DNA of 64,000 nucleotides, taken from contig NC_060907.1 of the NCBI RefSeq assembly GCF_014805685.1, positions 2,116,197-2,180,196 on the forward strand, in the 5' to 3' direction. Positions within the stretch are counted from its first letter, which is position 1, and each line of letters starts with the position of its first letter. The position numbers and the translations under genes were made by a program. Of the stretch, positions 12,101 to 22,259 are shown one piece after another. Origin of the DNA: Silurus meridionalis (taxonomy: Eukaryota > Chordata > Actinopteri > Siluriformes > Siluridae). Below the pieces are notes generated by a model that saw only the letters and a program-made list of their open reading frames with translations, ran no database searches and had not been told where the DNA came from.

Positions 12101-14050
12101 AGATTTAAAGTGGTGATGCATAAAGTTAAAAACTATTTTTCTGTTTAAATATTTCATGTCTCTGGTGTGTGTCGGTGTGATGATGTGAATGTGAGACTTA
12201 CCTGAGATCACGAGGAGAAACATCATACAAAGTGGAATCTCCATTTTTAGGGACATCATTGCTATTGGTTCTATATAAAATGAAGTAAATAAAACGTCAG
12301 AATCAGTCAAAAAACACAACAGCCATAGCTTTCTTTTGATGAGAAAATAATATCTCAGGGATTTGCCCCTTAGCTTTTCGTTAGCTCTGCTGGCTACATG
12401 TTTATTTTTTGTGTTTCAGTTTTATGTGTTTTTGTTTTGTTTTGTTTGACGTGTGTTTTGTTTTCATGTCATGTCTCCACCCCGTCCAGTCATTGGTTCT
12501 GTTGTTCATGTGTCTTTCCCAGTATGTGTATTTACTCCTTTATTTGTGCTTCATATTCACCAAGTAGCTCATCTTATATATTGTTATTCTGAGAGGTTTT
12601 TTGTTCATTTCCACAGTTCATGTTGATGGTTTCATGGTTTTGATCTTATTTTTATTTTCTCATTTCATGTATTAGATTTTGCCTCATATTGCTGTTTGCT
12701 CATCACCAGACATTTGCCAAGATTCTGTATTTGATTTCACTCAATGATTTGGATGATCTGCCTGTTTCTCTAATAAATGCTCTTATCTGTATTGCAGCTG
12801 CTCTTGTTTTTTTATGCTTTCAGTGTGAAGTCAAACACACAACACTACATATAAACATGACAATATATTACTCTTTAATTTATTTTAAATGTATGAGAGG
12901 AGTCTCCAGTGTCAGAATCGTCAGGAGAAAAGCTGAGGTTTTCAGGACAGGGGTGTTTACCACCTTTTGTGTCTAATTACCTTCAGGAAGAAAAGAGATG
13001 CTGTTGAGGAAACGACTGTTTATAGCAGGTTTAATTTCTATTCTTTTCTGCTGTTAGCATTTTAACTGCACTGTTTTAAAAAGGTGAATATTGTTAAGAA
13101 TCATGTTTCTTATTTACTGATTATCATTAGTTTAGTATTCACACCTTTCTTAACCAGTTACTGAGATTTTAATTAATCACAAAACAGTGATGAGTCCAAA
13201 CTTTTAATCAGTGCTGTACTTCTGTATGATGATAGAAAACTGGCTAGCAGAAGGTAGAAGAAAGAGCATCACAGCTTGAGCTAGCTAGCCTCATAAATTG
13301 TCAATGAAATAGTGCTAGCATTTAGCAGATCTGATGTACTGGCTGGTTAGCAACTGTTCAAACACATTTTTGCAATTGCTTGTTATACTTTAATACTATA
13401 GATAAAATATAATTACCTAAATAATATCACTAAGCTATAGCTTATAGGCAGAGCAGACAATTGTGTAGGGCCTCAGGCTTGGAGGAGGAGCCTCCATAAC
13501 CAGGACCAACCTATACACCAGTTCACTAATCAATACAGTAGGCATGTAACGGTAAACAAAAATCAATATTTGGTGCATACCTCTGTTTTTAACTCATAGT
13601 TCAGTTAAATTTCGTTCAGTTTGGGGGAAGAAATGCAAAACATAAAATTGCTTGTATTTTATTTTTTTTTCCTTTGTGAAGTTTCCAGTCTTGAAAATTT
13701 CTGTAATTTTGCAACCTTAGATACGACTTATTCTTTCTCATTCCAGAGCTCTTTACTTACTAAAGTGTATAAAACAATTACTAATTCTGTGTGGAAGATC
13801 CAGTACACACCACAACACTGGTTATATCTACATATACATATATACAGTCATCAACCCCACATATTCTACACACGGCTCTGTCCACACACAGCCACATCCA
13901 CTTATTAGAGAATTGATAACATTTGATAACTAATAAAAATAATAAAATAAATAAATAGTAAATAAGTAAATAGTTTCTTACCATGCGTCTTCAACCCCTC
14001 ATGTCTGACGGCCAAACAGAGAATAAAGAAAAGCGTGAGAGATGAAGAGG
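6185..14050 (-). CDS. Gene A: CD22/Siglec-like receptor, apparently intact (V + three C2 Ig domains, TM, YxxL tail)
   Basis: A predicted type I membrane receptor of the immunoglobulin superfamily, expected at the leukocyte surface. Coding exons on the minus strand, in transcript order: 12202-12259 (signal peptide), 9834-10172 (V), 8794-9042, 7526-7777 and 6935-7177 (C2), 6740-6821 (membrane), 6613-6655, 6416-6502 and 6185-6229 (tail). All junctions have GT/AG ends. The Ig exons are phase 1-1, and the total is 1398 bp, or 465 codons plus stop, with no frame break. D2 has the Siglec-type C-x3-C pair (LTCKTTC), and the V domain keeps an F-strand arginine (YSFRF). The tail carries YAAL and YHTL ten residues apart. 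Family facts: Siglecs bind sialic acid through that arginine and signal through tail tyrosines. The ligand is inferred only. A generic fish CD22-like or other Ig receptor is the alternative. The product was assembled by eye without transcript evidence. Confidence 0.8.
6416..6502 (-). CDS. Gene A exon 9, tail with paired YxxL motifs
   Basis: The 87-bp phase-0 exon encodes DTYAAL and DVYHTL. The spacing YxxL-x10-YxxL and an acidic residue two before each Tyr fit an ITAM better than two ITIMs. The same exon is conserved in gene C and remnant D. Confidence 0.7.
6613..6655 (-). CDS. Gene A exon 8, cytoplasmic tail part 1
   Basis: The 43-bp exon encodes a basic stop-transfer stretch (CRRQKKKADEGDYQ) with a first tail tyrosine. 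It ends in phase 0 at a GTGAG donor. Confidence 0.65.
6740..6821 (-). CDS. Gene A exon 7, transmembrane segment
   Basis: The 82-bp exon enters in phase 1 and leaves in phase 2. It encodes a Gly/Ala/Leu-rich helix (VAAGLGIFALGALLSAPFW) after a short juxtamembrane stretch. Confidence 0.7.
6935..7177 (-). CDS. Gene A exon 6, C2-type Ig domain (D4)
   Basis: The 81-residue exon has VTLTCSSDSNPPVETYTWF and QSGLYYCEVQN. It shares an almost identical PPVETYTWF stretch with D3, which makes unequal exchange between the two exons possible (see gene C). Confidence 0.75.
7257..7500 (+). mobile_element. tRNA-derived SINE, Mermaid-like
   Basis: The tRNA-like head has box A (TAGCTCCAGCGGTTAAG, 7271-7287) and box B (GGGGTTCAAGC, 7313-7323). 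The body includes CCCTTGAGCAAGGCCCTTAA and the tail ATATGCGAAGAACAAATTTC. It lies in an intron of gene A and is missing from the matching intron of gene B. It is not a functional tRNA, because the cloverleaf is incomplete. Confidence 0.75.
7526..7777 (-). CDS. Gene A exon 5, C2-type Ig domain (D3)
   Basis: The 84-residue exon has SVTLTCSSDANPPVETYTWF and DSGEYKCMC, with both core cysteines and the Trp. The phases are 1-1. A SINE (7257-7500) lies just downstream in the following intron. Confidence 0.75.
8794..9042 (-). CDS. Gene A exon 4, C2-type Ig domain (D2)
   Basis: The 83-residue exon has B-strand LTCKTTC, core FIWYK and F-strand EDAGSYNCAV. The second cysteine of LTCKTTC matches the Siglec D2 position that makes a D1-D2 disulfide in mammals. 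Confidence 0.75.
9116..9152. repeat. (GT)n microsatellite, gene A intron
   Basis: GT run in the intron upstream of D2. The homologous intron of gene B has 42143-42190, while gene C has lost it. Confidence 0.95.
9834..10172 (-). CDS. Gene A exon 3, V-type Ig domain
   Basis: The 113-residue phase 1-1 exon encodes an N-terminal V-type domain with the A/B-strand motif LCAVKGS, the core Trp (RFWFINP) and the E/F-strand motif LRLSDVKKSDEHIYSFRF. The usual F-strand cysteine is serine here (codon at 9898-9900), as in many Siglec V domains that lack it. The Arg of FRF (codon 9892-9894) sits where Siglecs have their sialic-acid-binding arginine. Confidence 0.75.
10380..11060. other. Unidentified insertion in gene A intron 2
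   Basis: A GC-richer block with no counterpart in the introns of genes B and C. It has an internal repeat: ACAACTCAAATCGTTTGG (10398) resembles ACACCTCAAATAGTTTGG (10978), about 580 bp apart. No transposase or terminal repeats were recognised. Confidence 0.35.
11140..11981. mobile_element. Tigger/pogo-like non-autonomous DNA element
   Basis: Ends CAGTTGAACCCACTTAT and (minus strand) AAGTGAAACCCAGTTAT are imperfect inverted repeats next to TA dinucleotides. The interior is rich in repeated TTATCTC. A solo LTR is inserted in it. No transposase is present. Confidence 0.5.
11252..11800 (+). repeat. Solo LTR nested in the Tigger-like element
   Basis: It starts TGTCAGGAATCC and has a TATTTAAG box near 11392 and AATAAAC near 11757. 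The GC-rich composition differs sharply from its surroundings. The 3' end is approximate and no target duplication is clear. Chromovirus-type gypsy LTRs often look like this. Confidence 0.5.
12202..12270 (-). CDS. Gene A exon 2, signal peptide
   Basis: The acceptor AG is at 12271-12272 and translation probably starts at the ATG ending at 12259. The exon encodes about 19 residues with a hydrophobic core (CMMFLLVIS) and ends in phase 1 before GTAAG. The coding part is 58 bp. Confidence 0.65.
12360..12830 (+). repeat. LTR-like repeat in gene A intron 1
   Basis: A T-rich segment with TATTTACTCC and AATAAATGC near 12772. It loosely resembles 47730-47880. It has no gene. Confidence 0.3.
13982..14050 (-). 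CDS. Gene A exon 1 (5' UTR)
   Basis: This is homologous to the first exons of genes B and C and ends in a GT donor (minus-strand GTAAG at 13977-13981). The ATG used in B and C is replaced by ATGAGGGGTTGA, so it stops after three codons. The true start is therefore probably the ATG pair in exon 2. The 5' edge is approximate. Confidence 0.5.
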
Positions 14051-14085
14051 TGTGAGGTTAAGGCGTTTTGTTCTGCACAATTGTG

Positions 14086-14093
14086 TTTCCTCT
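14086..14093 (-). promoter_or_regulatory. PU.1/ETS-like box upstream of gene A
   Basis: AGAGGAAA on the minus strand lies about 40 bp upstream of exon 1, within a block (CTAATTC, GCAAC) shared with genes B and C. GAGGAA is the core of PU.1/ETS sites that drive many leukocyte genes. Function is inferred. Confidence 0.35.
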
Positions 14094-14299
14094 TGTGCTG
14101 AATTAGTTGCTGCAAACTGAGGAAGTGTTGCACTGCTACAGTATTAAAGCATTTTGTCTGCACATTATTTTTACCATCTCAGTCCACAAGTGTGAAGAGA
14201 AGTGGAGGGGGTGTAGATGAACCCACTGTCTCTGTAACTGAGCGAGTAAAACTCACAGCCTGGTCTTCATCAACCCAAACCACCAAACACATGCAGCAC

Positions 14300-14407
14300 A
14301 CAATCTTTAAAACTTTATTTAAAGATAATTTTTCTTAACAATATAACAATTAATGGTTTTGCCATTTATAAATAATAAATAATTTTATACTCATGAATGG
14401 AATTGTA

Positions 14408-14495
<88 letters not shown>

Positions 14496-15980
14496 AATTA
14501 AAACACCAGAAATACTGAATGTACTGTAAAGAACAATGTATTAAAATAATAATGTGAAGGAATTACCACAGTGATCTGGAGCTGTTCATTGTGGAGTGTC
14601 AAAACAACCACTAGAGGGAGCACAGCAGGGAAAGTCATCAAGATGCTGCATTTTTCTACAGCTAATTTGTAAATGTTTTAAAGCATTTAAAGGTAAATAT
14701 TCTGGTTTTATGGCACTATGATACCAGTCACCAGGCAAACAGTTGAAAAAAGTAAAGGGGGTCTGAAAACTTTCTGAATGCACTTTATGCAAAGCTTTGG
14801 CTTGTTAACTAAAAAAAGTATACATATTTATTTATTTATGTATTCATTTATTTTATTTATTTATGTTTCTTTTTTTTAATGATTATATTGTTTTTACATA
14901 TTTGCATATTTAAAATATTTATTACTTAGTTTGCGCCAGTGCCAACGATATTCCAGTGTTTTCTCAGGTGTTAATGTTTCGCAATAGATTAAATAAAAAG
15001 GGAGAAGAGTAACCATGGACTAACTATACATCATTCTAAAGTTTAATGGTAAATGTATAACGAATGTATTTGCTGGATGTGTGTAAGCAGTACACAACAA
15101 CAACATGTATAAAAAAGCACTTCTTACATTTTTATTGTAATAACGAGTCACAAACACATCCACTGCTGCTGATCCCGGTTTATTAGGAAAGATGAGGCTC
15201 CACTGAACAATATTGTGTAAAGCGTTTTTGCTACAATTAAACAATAGTGTTGTAATTTAGATGTTTATTTCTTTATTTAGGTCTAAGAACTTCGACTGGT
15301 GTTTGTGTGTGAGTTTGTGTTTCAGAATAACTTTCGCAAAAAAACACATCTTGCTGGTAAAAAAAAAAAAAATAAAAAAAAATATGGCTGGTGGAAAATA
15401 GTGTTACAAAACGGTTGAGACCACAAAAAAAAGAACAAAATAAAAAAGTAAAAGAGGTGGAATCTTGGGTTGAGTCTCTACTCTCTCTGCAGGTGTCATG
15501 ATGTTTTTATTCTGCACCACCTTTCATTTCAAACCTTTTATTTCCTGTCAGTAGCATTATGGAAACAAAATGATTGATAGAAAATGTAGCCAATAAGTGC
15601 AGGATTCGAACGATTTATGGGAGGATTTTATTCTCCACGTGTTTGAGTCTTAGTTTAATTACTCTTTATAAACTCTCACTGGCCGAAGCAGCACGCGCTG
15701 TGACGAACCAGGAAGTGATGCAGCTCTCAGGTCAACACAAACAGCTGTTTATAGCTCGTGCTAACTAGACTTTGTTTACCAAAAAAAAAAAAAAACCCGA
15801 CAAAAATCGACAATCAAAAAAGTAGTTTTATCGTACATTTGCACCATGTGGAAAATATTGTTGGGGCGGAGTAACAACAGAGACTTAGAGATCTACATGA
15901 AGATGCAATTTTACATCTGTAAGTTACAATATATCTCCCTTTATAGTTTCATAAGATGATATACGTTTTATTAGCCATTT
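14300..15980. other. Gene-free stretch between remnant D and gene A promoter
   Basis: It holds the (TA)n at 14424-14492 and a Tc1 ITR-like scrap at 14748-14785 (GGGTCTGAAAACTTTCTGAATGCAC). Near 15846-15923 an ATG frame of about 24 codons ends in a GTAAG donor-like site; its meaning is unknown. No other gene is seen. Confidence 0.35.
14424..14492. repeat. (TA)n microsatellite
   Basis: TA run preceded by an A-rich tract. Confidence 0.95.
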
Positions 15981-16739
15981 GTATTTATAAGAGAAATGCT
16001 TGAAAAGTGTATGTGTGTGTGTGTGTGTGTGTGTGTATTGTTGAGATTGAAATGTCCGGTCATCAATATGAATGCCTATGACTGTAGAACAAGAGCTTGT
16101 CTGCTACCTGGCCATCAGTATGAATGCCAAATCGATATTAATATTCAAACATGTATAACAAAAGCCTTTAATGGTCAGCAGGTCATTTCTATGCAGACTG
16201 TATGAATAGAGTATGAATGGCCTGAGTTTAGCAGGTGTCTCTCAAACAGGGGGAGGGAGAAAAGAATCAGACATAGTCTCAGATAAATGTTTGTAGGAAT
16301 TTTATTTGTCATGAAAATCTTCATAAAATAAAATTTTAAATATAAACTCAAAGCATGTGGCTTTCAACCCAGTACTTTTCTGGATTGCTCCAGGACTGAT
16401 TTCATGTATTGATATATATAAAGAAATAAATGTTTAATGCAGAAAATGTATATTGAAGATAATTCATCATCTATACCTTAATATCTTTTTTTTTTTTAGC
16501 AATATCAATGTTGAATAATGTTGCTCAACGTGTCTTCTTTCCAGAGATATCTAAACAGTGTATGTAGCCCATTGTTATCAGGAACTGTTAACATGTAAAT
16601 TTAGGCAGGGCATTTCAGCTGTGAGTCCCAAAAGCTGTGCTGAAAGCTAACTGGTTAGCATATGCTTTACTGTACATGGGTTGAAGTGGAAGATTTCCTG
16701 CTTTAAGGCACTGAACTTCAACCCTTTTAAACATAAATT

Positions 16740-16985
16740 AGTGTGAATTCTGACTGCACCCCAGGCCTCCTTATCTCACCTACATCAGTACCTGACATTT
16801 ACTACCACCCTCACAGCTAAATCTATCTCCACAAATCTGCACAAAAACATTCCTAAATCTAGTGGAACATTTTTCCAGAAGAGTGGAGAGAATTAGAACA
16901 GCAAATGTGGAATGTGATGCTCAAAAAAACACATACCATACTTATGACCAGATGTCTGCAAACTTATGGCAATACTATAATAATA
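16740..16985 (+). mobile_element. Tc1-like element 3' end remnant
   Basis: It has the decayed plus-strand signature CTAGTGGAACATTTTTCCAG-AAGAGTGGAG, followed by a terminal-repeat-like GACCAGATGTCTGCAAACTT. This pattern marks the end of many fish Tc1 transposase genes. It is heavily decayed. Confidence 0.4.
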
Positions 16986-17593
16986 ATAATTATATATATA
17001 TATATATATACACACTAGTCTAATATGCAAAATTAGTAAAAAAAAAAACAAACAAACAAACTCATACGTAGATTCTTACTGTGCTGATTTGACCCTCTTG
17101 TCTGAAGTCATGAAGCGTGAGCAGTGTGATAGGAAGACGTGTTGATTATGCTGTTCTGCATAAGCAACATTTATTAATTATATTTTCTCTTTTTTGCTGC
17201 AATGCTACAACAGAAATCTTTTTTTTTGTTTGTTTGTTTTTTTGCTGAATACTCCAGGATATCTCCAACAGTATGTCTATATTTCTTAGCATTAATAGAC
17301 AATCAGTGTAAAGTTCTCTAGTGAAAATTAATGACACAGAGACTTTTGATTTTCAGGAATTTAGTCAATAGATCAAAAGTTGAGTAACTTAAAGTATAAT
17401 TCATTTTTCTACCATACTTGACCCTCAAAACCCAAAATCATAACGCTTGTCATCTGTGTCTTACTAAAGCCAGTTTACTGTTTGTGCTTTAAGAACGTCC
17501 AAATCCTTAAAGAGCAAGTGGCTGATCATGCAGTGCACACACTCACACCCAAACACAAAAGGTGTGAAACTGAATTTGAAAGAGAGGAAGCTC

Positions 17594-17645
<52 letters not shown>

Positions 17646-18340
17646 TATATAAAGAGGATACAGAGTAGAAACAAGTCAAATGATCTGTCAGTACAGTAAA
17701 ATAATTACACTTGGTAAAATGGTGAAATAAGAAAACATATCTAAAAACATCATAAAAACATTGACAAAGCTGCATGGAGAGAATTTGACCAGAGTCTATA
17801 ATCATCCACATCAGTCTCACAGTGGAGGATTATTCCCAAACATTGTGGGAGAGAGGCAAGAGATATGCTTCTGGTATTAAAGGAGCAATGCCTCCAGTAT
17901 AACTCATGAATGAAAGAAGAGACTAAGCAACCTAGCTTGAAGGATCTCTATCACCAGGTCAAGAACTGCACTGAAGTTACTTTAGCTTGTGTGGCAGCTG
18001 GTAGGTGTTGGTTTAAGCCAATTTTCCCTGTAATCAACAATATTTTGATTTCAGCTGTCAGAAAGAAGAGGGCTTAATCTCCATTAATTGAGACAATACG
18101 CAATGCAGCAAATCACGTTTCAGATAGTTTGATTAAATCTCAAACAGCTGCTAGATGAGGCAGCTTCATGCTCTGGTTCCAAATAAAAAAAACAAGTTGT
18201 GGGGAAAAACAGGACCCTCATGCCAGCCACAAGTTATTTCAGGATTAAAAAAGAAAAACATGAGTAAAGACCCTCCTGGCTGATGAATCTGCAACCAACA
18301 CAACTGTTAGTTATGCATCAAGAAAGGACTAACCTTTGCT
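16986..18340. other. Gene-free stretch with 3'-flank homology
   Basis: It contains (GT)n at 17596-17644. 17780-17860 matches 4820-4900 (GACCAGAGTCTATA, GGATTATTCCCAA), the 3' flank of gene A, which supports D as a decayed tandem copy. Confidence 0.45.
17596..17644. repeat. (GT)n microsatellite
   Basis: Uninterrupted GT run downstream of remnant D. Confidence 0.95.
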
Positions 18341-18945
18341 GGCATCTAGTCATCATAAGTGATCACATCAGCAGGACTGGGATGAGAAATATGTAAATAA
18401 AAAGAGAGTCCTCACAGTGCTCAATAATTTGGTGTTTAAATCCAAAGTAAAATAAAAAAACTTAAGAGAAATATTTACACAGCATGAAGTTTAATCTGAC
18501 AGAATATAGATTTAAAGAAAACTCTTACTGCAAGTGTGTAATAAACATCATCAGATTTCCGGCCTGCAGGGTCGAGAGCTGCATACGTGTCGTCTTTAGC
18601 ACTCAGCCCAATGTTCTGCAGAGAGGAGGGGTGGAGAACATGAGCAGGTTTTGCTGAAGATCTTTACAGTAAAAGTTTATTATGAACAAAGCAGCCACCT
18701 GATGGACAGGTCTGTATTAACTCACCTGATGGTAACCTTCATCTGGATTATTCTTCTGTCTCCTATATCACAAAAAGTACAATTTTCCCCATTCTAGGCA
18801 TCTTCAGAGGAATTAATGATGAATTGATCAGCACAATGATTCTCATCTGAGCCAGAAAAATGCAGACAGAAGAGTCCAAACACAAAAATGCCAACAGCCA
18901 CATTCACATTTACAGAGTCATCTGATACTCTGCATATCCAAACAG

Positions 18946-18987
<42 letters not shown>

Positions 18988-19240
18988 AAAAGTAAAAGTC
19001 AAAATATTTTCTATTGAAAGTGCATCTGCAGTACAGAATGTAAAATGGAGCAGTGATGAAACAGTAATGTCTAAAAATCTCTCACCAGTTATAGTGATGG
19101 CCACTGCAGCTGATCTCTCAGAGCCGAGTTTATTCTGAACCTCACAGTAGTACAGTCCACTCTGTAGAGCTCTGTAACTCTGTCCTGATCCTACAGGTGA
19201 TGCTTCATTCTCCTTAAACCAGGTGTAGGTCTCCACAGGT
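18341..19240 (-). pseudogene. Remnant D: 3' fragment of a fourth CD22-like copy
   Basis: The fragment holds part of a C2 exon (19086-19240, ending abruptly after the ETYTWF codons), a membrane exon (18847-18921), a small tail exon near 18726-18768, a YxxL tail exon (18529-18615, intact, with DVYYTL) and the last exon near 18341-18390. The membrane-exon donor GT is AT, that exon is 7 bp shorter and out of phase, and the AG before the last exon is AT. It matches gene A and C tails, not gene B's, and lies directly downstream of gene B. It is either a decayed copy or a relic of B's original tail. Confidence 0.65.
18948..18984. repeat. (AC)n microsatellite, remnant D intron
   Basis: It sits between the C2 and membrane exons, as do 6837-6854 in gene A and 56707-56761 in gene C. 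Confidence 0.95.
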
Positions 19241-20819
19241 GCAGGAAGTCACATGCTTCTGGCTGTTTATAAACATGGCCACAGCAGACACCCAACACTG
19301 CAAAGAGAATAAACTGAAGGTTTTATGTTGCAATGAAATTTAACTGCAGGTCAGATTCACACTGAATATTTCTGATTTTGAAAAGAGGTTTTTAAGAATC
19401 AACTACAGCATTATGCTGCTTCTTCATCCTATAGTCCATCCTGGTGCCATTTTGTACACAGAAGTGTTATGTGACCAACAGACACAAAAATTTTTTGCTT
19501 CTTTGTTTTGCTCTTTGTCTCCTTTTTGTCTTGGCTTTCCTCATCTGCAGGTGCAGGATCCAGTTATGGGTGCAGTTGGGGGCTTTGCCGGACCACTCAC
19601 TGAAGCAGATATCAGCAAAGAGTTGGGGCTTCTAGGTTTAAGCAGGAAAGTGGAAATGTGGAATGTGGAAAGTTCATGCTGTGAATAAAAACCCCTTTCT
19701 ATAGTGTAATTCCTGAAAGAAATGGCAGGCAGGTGGCACCTGCTGTATTAGTGGACAGGTTAGGATGTACATAGGCAGGGAAGTTGTTTTGTTCTGTTCT
19801 TTGATTCGGCACCATCACTGAGTTCACCTCCACAATTCACCACTTAACTGTTTCTAGTTTATGGATTTTTTATTTACTTTTTTGGAAATGTGGTTATATT
19901 TCTGATTCTTGAGCGGCTGTATTATGGCTGATGTGTAGTAAGGATGGTGTGACAAATAAAAGAAAGTCCACAATTTAAGACATTTATTTATTCCTTAATT
20001 AATATATAAAAAAAGCATTTTGCCTTTTAAAAAATCTTGACAGCTCTTCCTTCAGGGTGAATGAGTCACGTGAGAAGGTGGTCATGGAGAGAAACACACC
20101 AGTTATAGGATCTAAACACCGACATTCACCCAGATACTGAAGTAAAAAGAATAAAGAAATATAAAAAAAAAGAAATATATAAATACATACAATTAAATGA
20201 ACGAATTTAAATACACACTGCAAATTAACACTCCAGAGTACACATGATAAACACTACAAACAAAAAAAAGAAAAAAAATAGCAAATGTAATATTAAAATG
20301 TAAATATATTTAAGCTTGTGATTAAAAATTATATATAAATTGTGTCATACAAATGAGCAAAAGCAATTATCCTAGAACATATTTCAGGTAACTAATGTTA
20401 TTCTGGACTGTTGGCTGATTTTTGACTCCTTTGTGAAGAAGAAATTTTAGGAAACAATTTTGTTTCATTTTGAACAAATCTAATTGGTTCAAAAATCCAA
20501 TCTTAAATTTGATTGGTCTTTCAACTGGATTCTGAGTTAGTGGGCGGAGATTGTTATCTCTATCTAAATATCTCTGACTGACAGCTTACAGTTGAATCCT
20601 GGTAATATTTACACTTATACAATATCCTCTCATTCACTTTTTTGCATTACATTACTTGAGATCTGTTGGTTTTTACACAGCGAGGGTCCAGAAGACGACA
20701 GAAGATCTAAAACTGGATTTACACTGTGATGATTTTCAGGCTGATTTTGTGACACACAAACTTTACACATCAGAAACAAACATGTAAATTTTGTTCATTT
20801 CATGTTGCTGTAGACGACA
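19241..20819. other. Gene-free stretch between remnant D and gene B tail
   Basis: A short frame at 19550-19685 follows a CAG and ends before AATAAA (AVGGFAGPLTEADISKEL), but it is not recognised and has no visible partner exons. The remainder is AT-rich and nothing else is seen. Confidence 0.25.
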
Positions 20820-21144
20820 CTGAGATCCTCAGCATTGGAAGACCTACAGAAAGAGAGTAAATGATCACACTAAGATCCAGCAGAAGATCTTTTCCACATC
20901 TGGATTGAAGGAAACAGAGCAGCTCTTCTCACCTGTCATCAGCACCAGTGCGTGTAAATTTAACACTAGCGTACTGAACCTCGTCCTCCCCAGAGGCAGA
21001 AGTGATTGCAGCAGAACTTCCAGCATCCCCGAGATCAACAGCACGCTGGCAAACAACTTTAGCATACAGGTCTTCATTCTGATTGGCTGAGGCTGAATCA
21101 GATGCAGCGTTGACTCTATTCACTGCTACATTTTCATAAAATCC
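20820..21144 (-). pseudogene. Gene B cytoplasmic tail exons (ITIM and YxNM type)
   Basis: Exon 20933-21144 encodes GFYENVAV, DLYAKV and VQYASV. The last fits the ITIM consensus (V-x-Y-x-x-V). After a GTGAG donor, the final exon (about 20820-20862) encodes DLSVVYSNMK and stop, a YxNM motif typical of Grb2 or PI3K SH2 binding. A small exon at about 21231-21267 precedes these. Confidence 0.55.
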
Positions 21145-21393
21145 TGAGGAGAAGAGCATAAAAGATCAGAATCAGAATCACAATCACAATATACAAACAC
21201 AGTCAACAATTATCTCTACACTTTTCTTTACCTCTTTTCCACTTTGGTCAATACTTGTATTTTTCCTGCTGAAAAAACAAACAAACAAACAATATTGAAC
21301 AAAATATCAGCATTGAACAAAATCTGTTCACATTATTAGCAATCTGCAGTTTTATTCATGTAATAAATAATAAATGATCCTGTATTTTCTCAC

Positions 21394-21480
21394 CTTTTAC
21401 ACAAGATGATGACACCAATGACACAAACACACACAACCCCAACACCCCAACACCTGCATACACACCTACACTCTGATCTA
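21394..21480 (-). pseudogene. Gene B membrane exon
   Basis: A Gly/Val-rich hydrophobic stretch (VGVYAGVGVLGLCVFV) has AG and GT borders. One extra base seems to shift the frame in its last third. It is unlike the A/C membrane exon. Confidence 0.5.
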
Positions 21481-21567
21481 CTGTGTGGAAATATAATGTT
21501 ATAATGAATCAGTGTTAAATATTATACAGTGTAATTCTGATTTATAGATTTATATCATCTCTCTTAC

Positions 21568-21635
21568 TGGTTATAGTGATGGACACTGCAGCTGATCTCT
21601 CAGAGCCGAGTTTATTCTGAACCTCACAGTAGTAC
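21568..21635 (-). pseudogene. Gene B exon 6, 3' part
   Basis: This part encodes the F/G strands after the interrupted YYC motif (EVQNKLGSERSAAV) and ends at a GTAAG donor. It continues the 37571-37750 fragment once the element and one GTAC copy are removed. Confidence 0.75.
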
Positions 21636-21652
21636 TGTTACGTCCCATTGGA

Positions 21653-21694
<42 letters not shown>

Positions 21695-22259
21695 TTTGTC
21701 TCTGTCTATTGGTTTACCTTCCTGTCAATTTCTCAAGGTTCCGCCCCCTTTGGACTGCAATTGGCTGGGGAGATAATCAACGTGTGTGACCTGACTGCAC
21801 CTGTGGCCAATCCAGTAAACTGTTGGGGTTTAAAAAGAGGACTGCAGGGACATTGGAGAGAGCACCATGAGCACCATTTGTTTTTGCTGTGTTGTGTTTG
21901 GAGCAGTGCTTGCTTATTGTTTGTATCACATTCGTTGAATGTTATCTTGTTTGTTTTGAGTAGTTTTATTCTAACAACAACCCTTGTGTTTTCCCCAGGA
22001 GTGTTGGGCAGGTAGTATGTCACGTGACTTACATCTTGCAACACGTAGGTGATACTATGTATAGAGACACTAGCTAGGAGTGTGCTACTTCTGTATTTTG
22101 TTAGTTTAGAGTAGGTAAGCTAGGGCGTATAGAGGCGCGGAAGAATTCTGTTTAGTGTTAGGTTAGTGGTTTATTACTGAGGTAGTTGGTTTTGTTGTGT
22201 TCTTTTCTTTAGCGCCACTCTCCGCCTCTCTCTCCTGTGGGATTATTTATTATGCCTTG
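21636..22259 (+). repeat. 5' LTR of the Gmr1-like element, first part
   Basis: This is the left piece of the 5' LTR, interrupted after CCTTG by the inner element. It includes the (GT)n run at 21657-21690. Confidence 0.9.

Noticed and set aside
19413..19688. Short gene with frame ending near AATAAA
   Set aside because: No recognised domain and no supporting exons, so it is noted only as part of the gene-free stretch.
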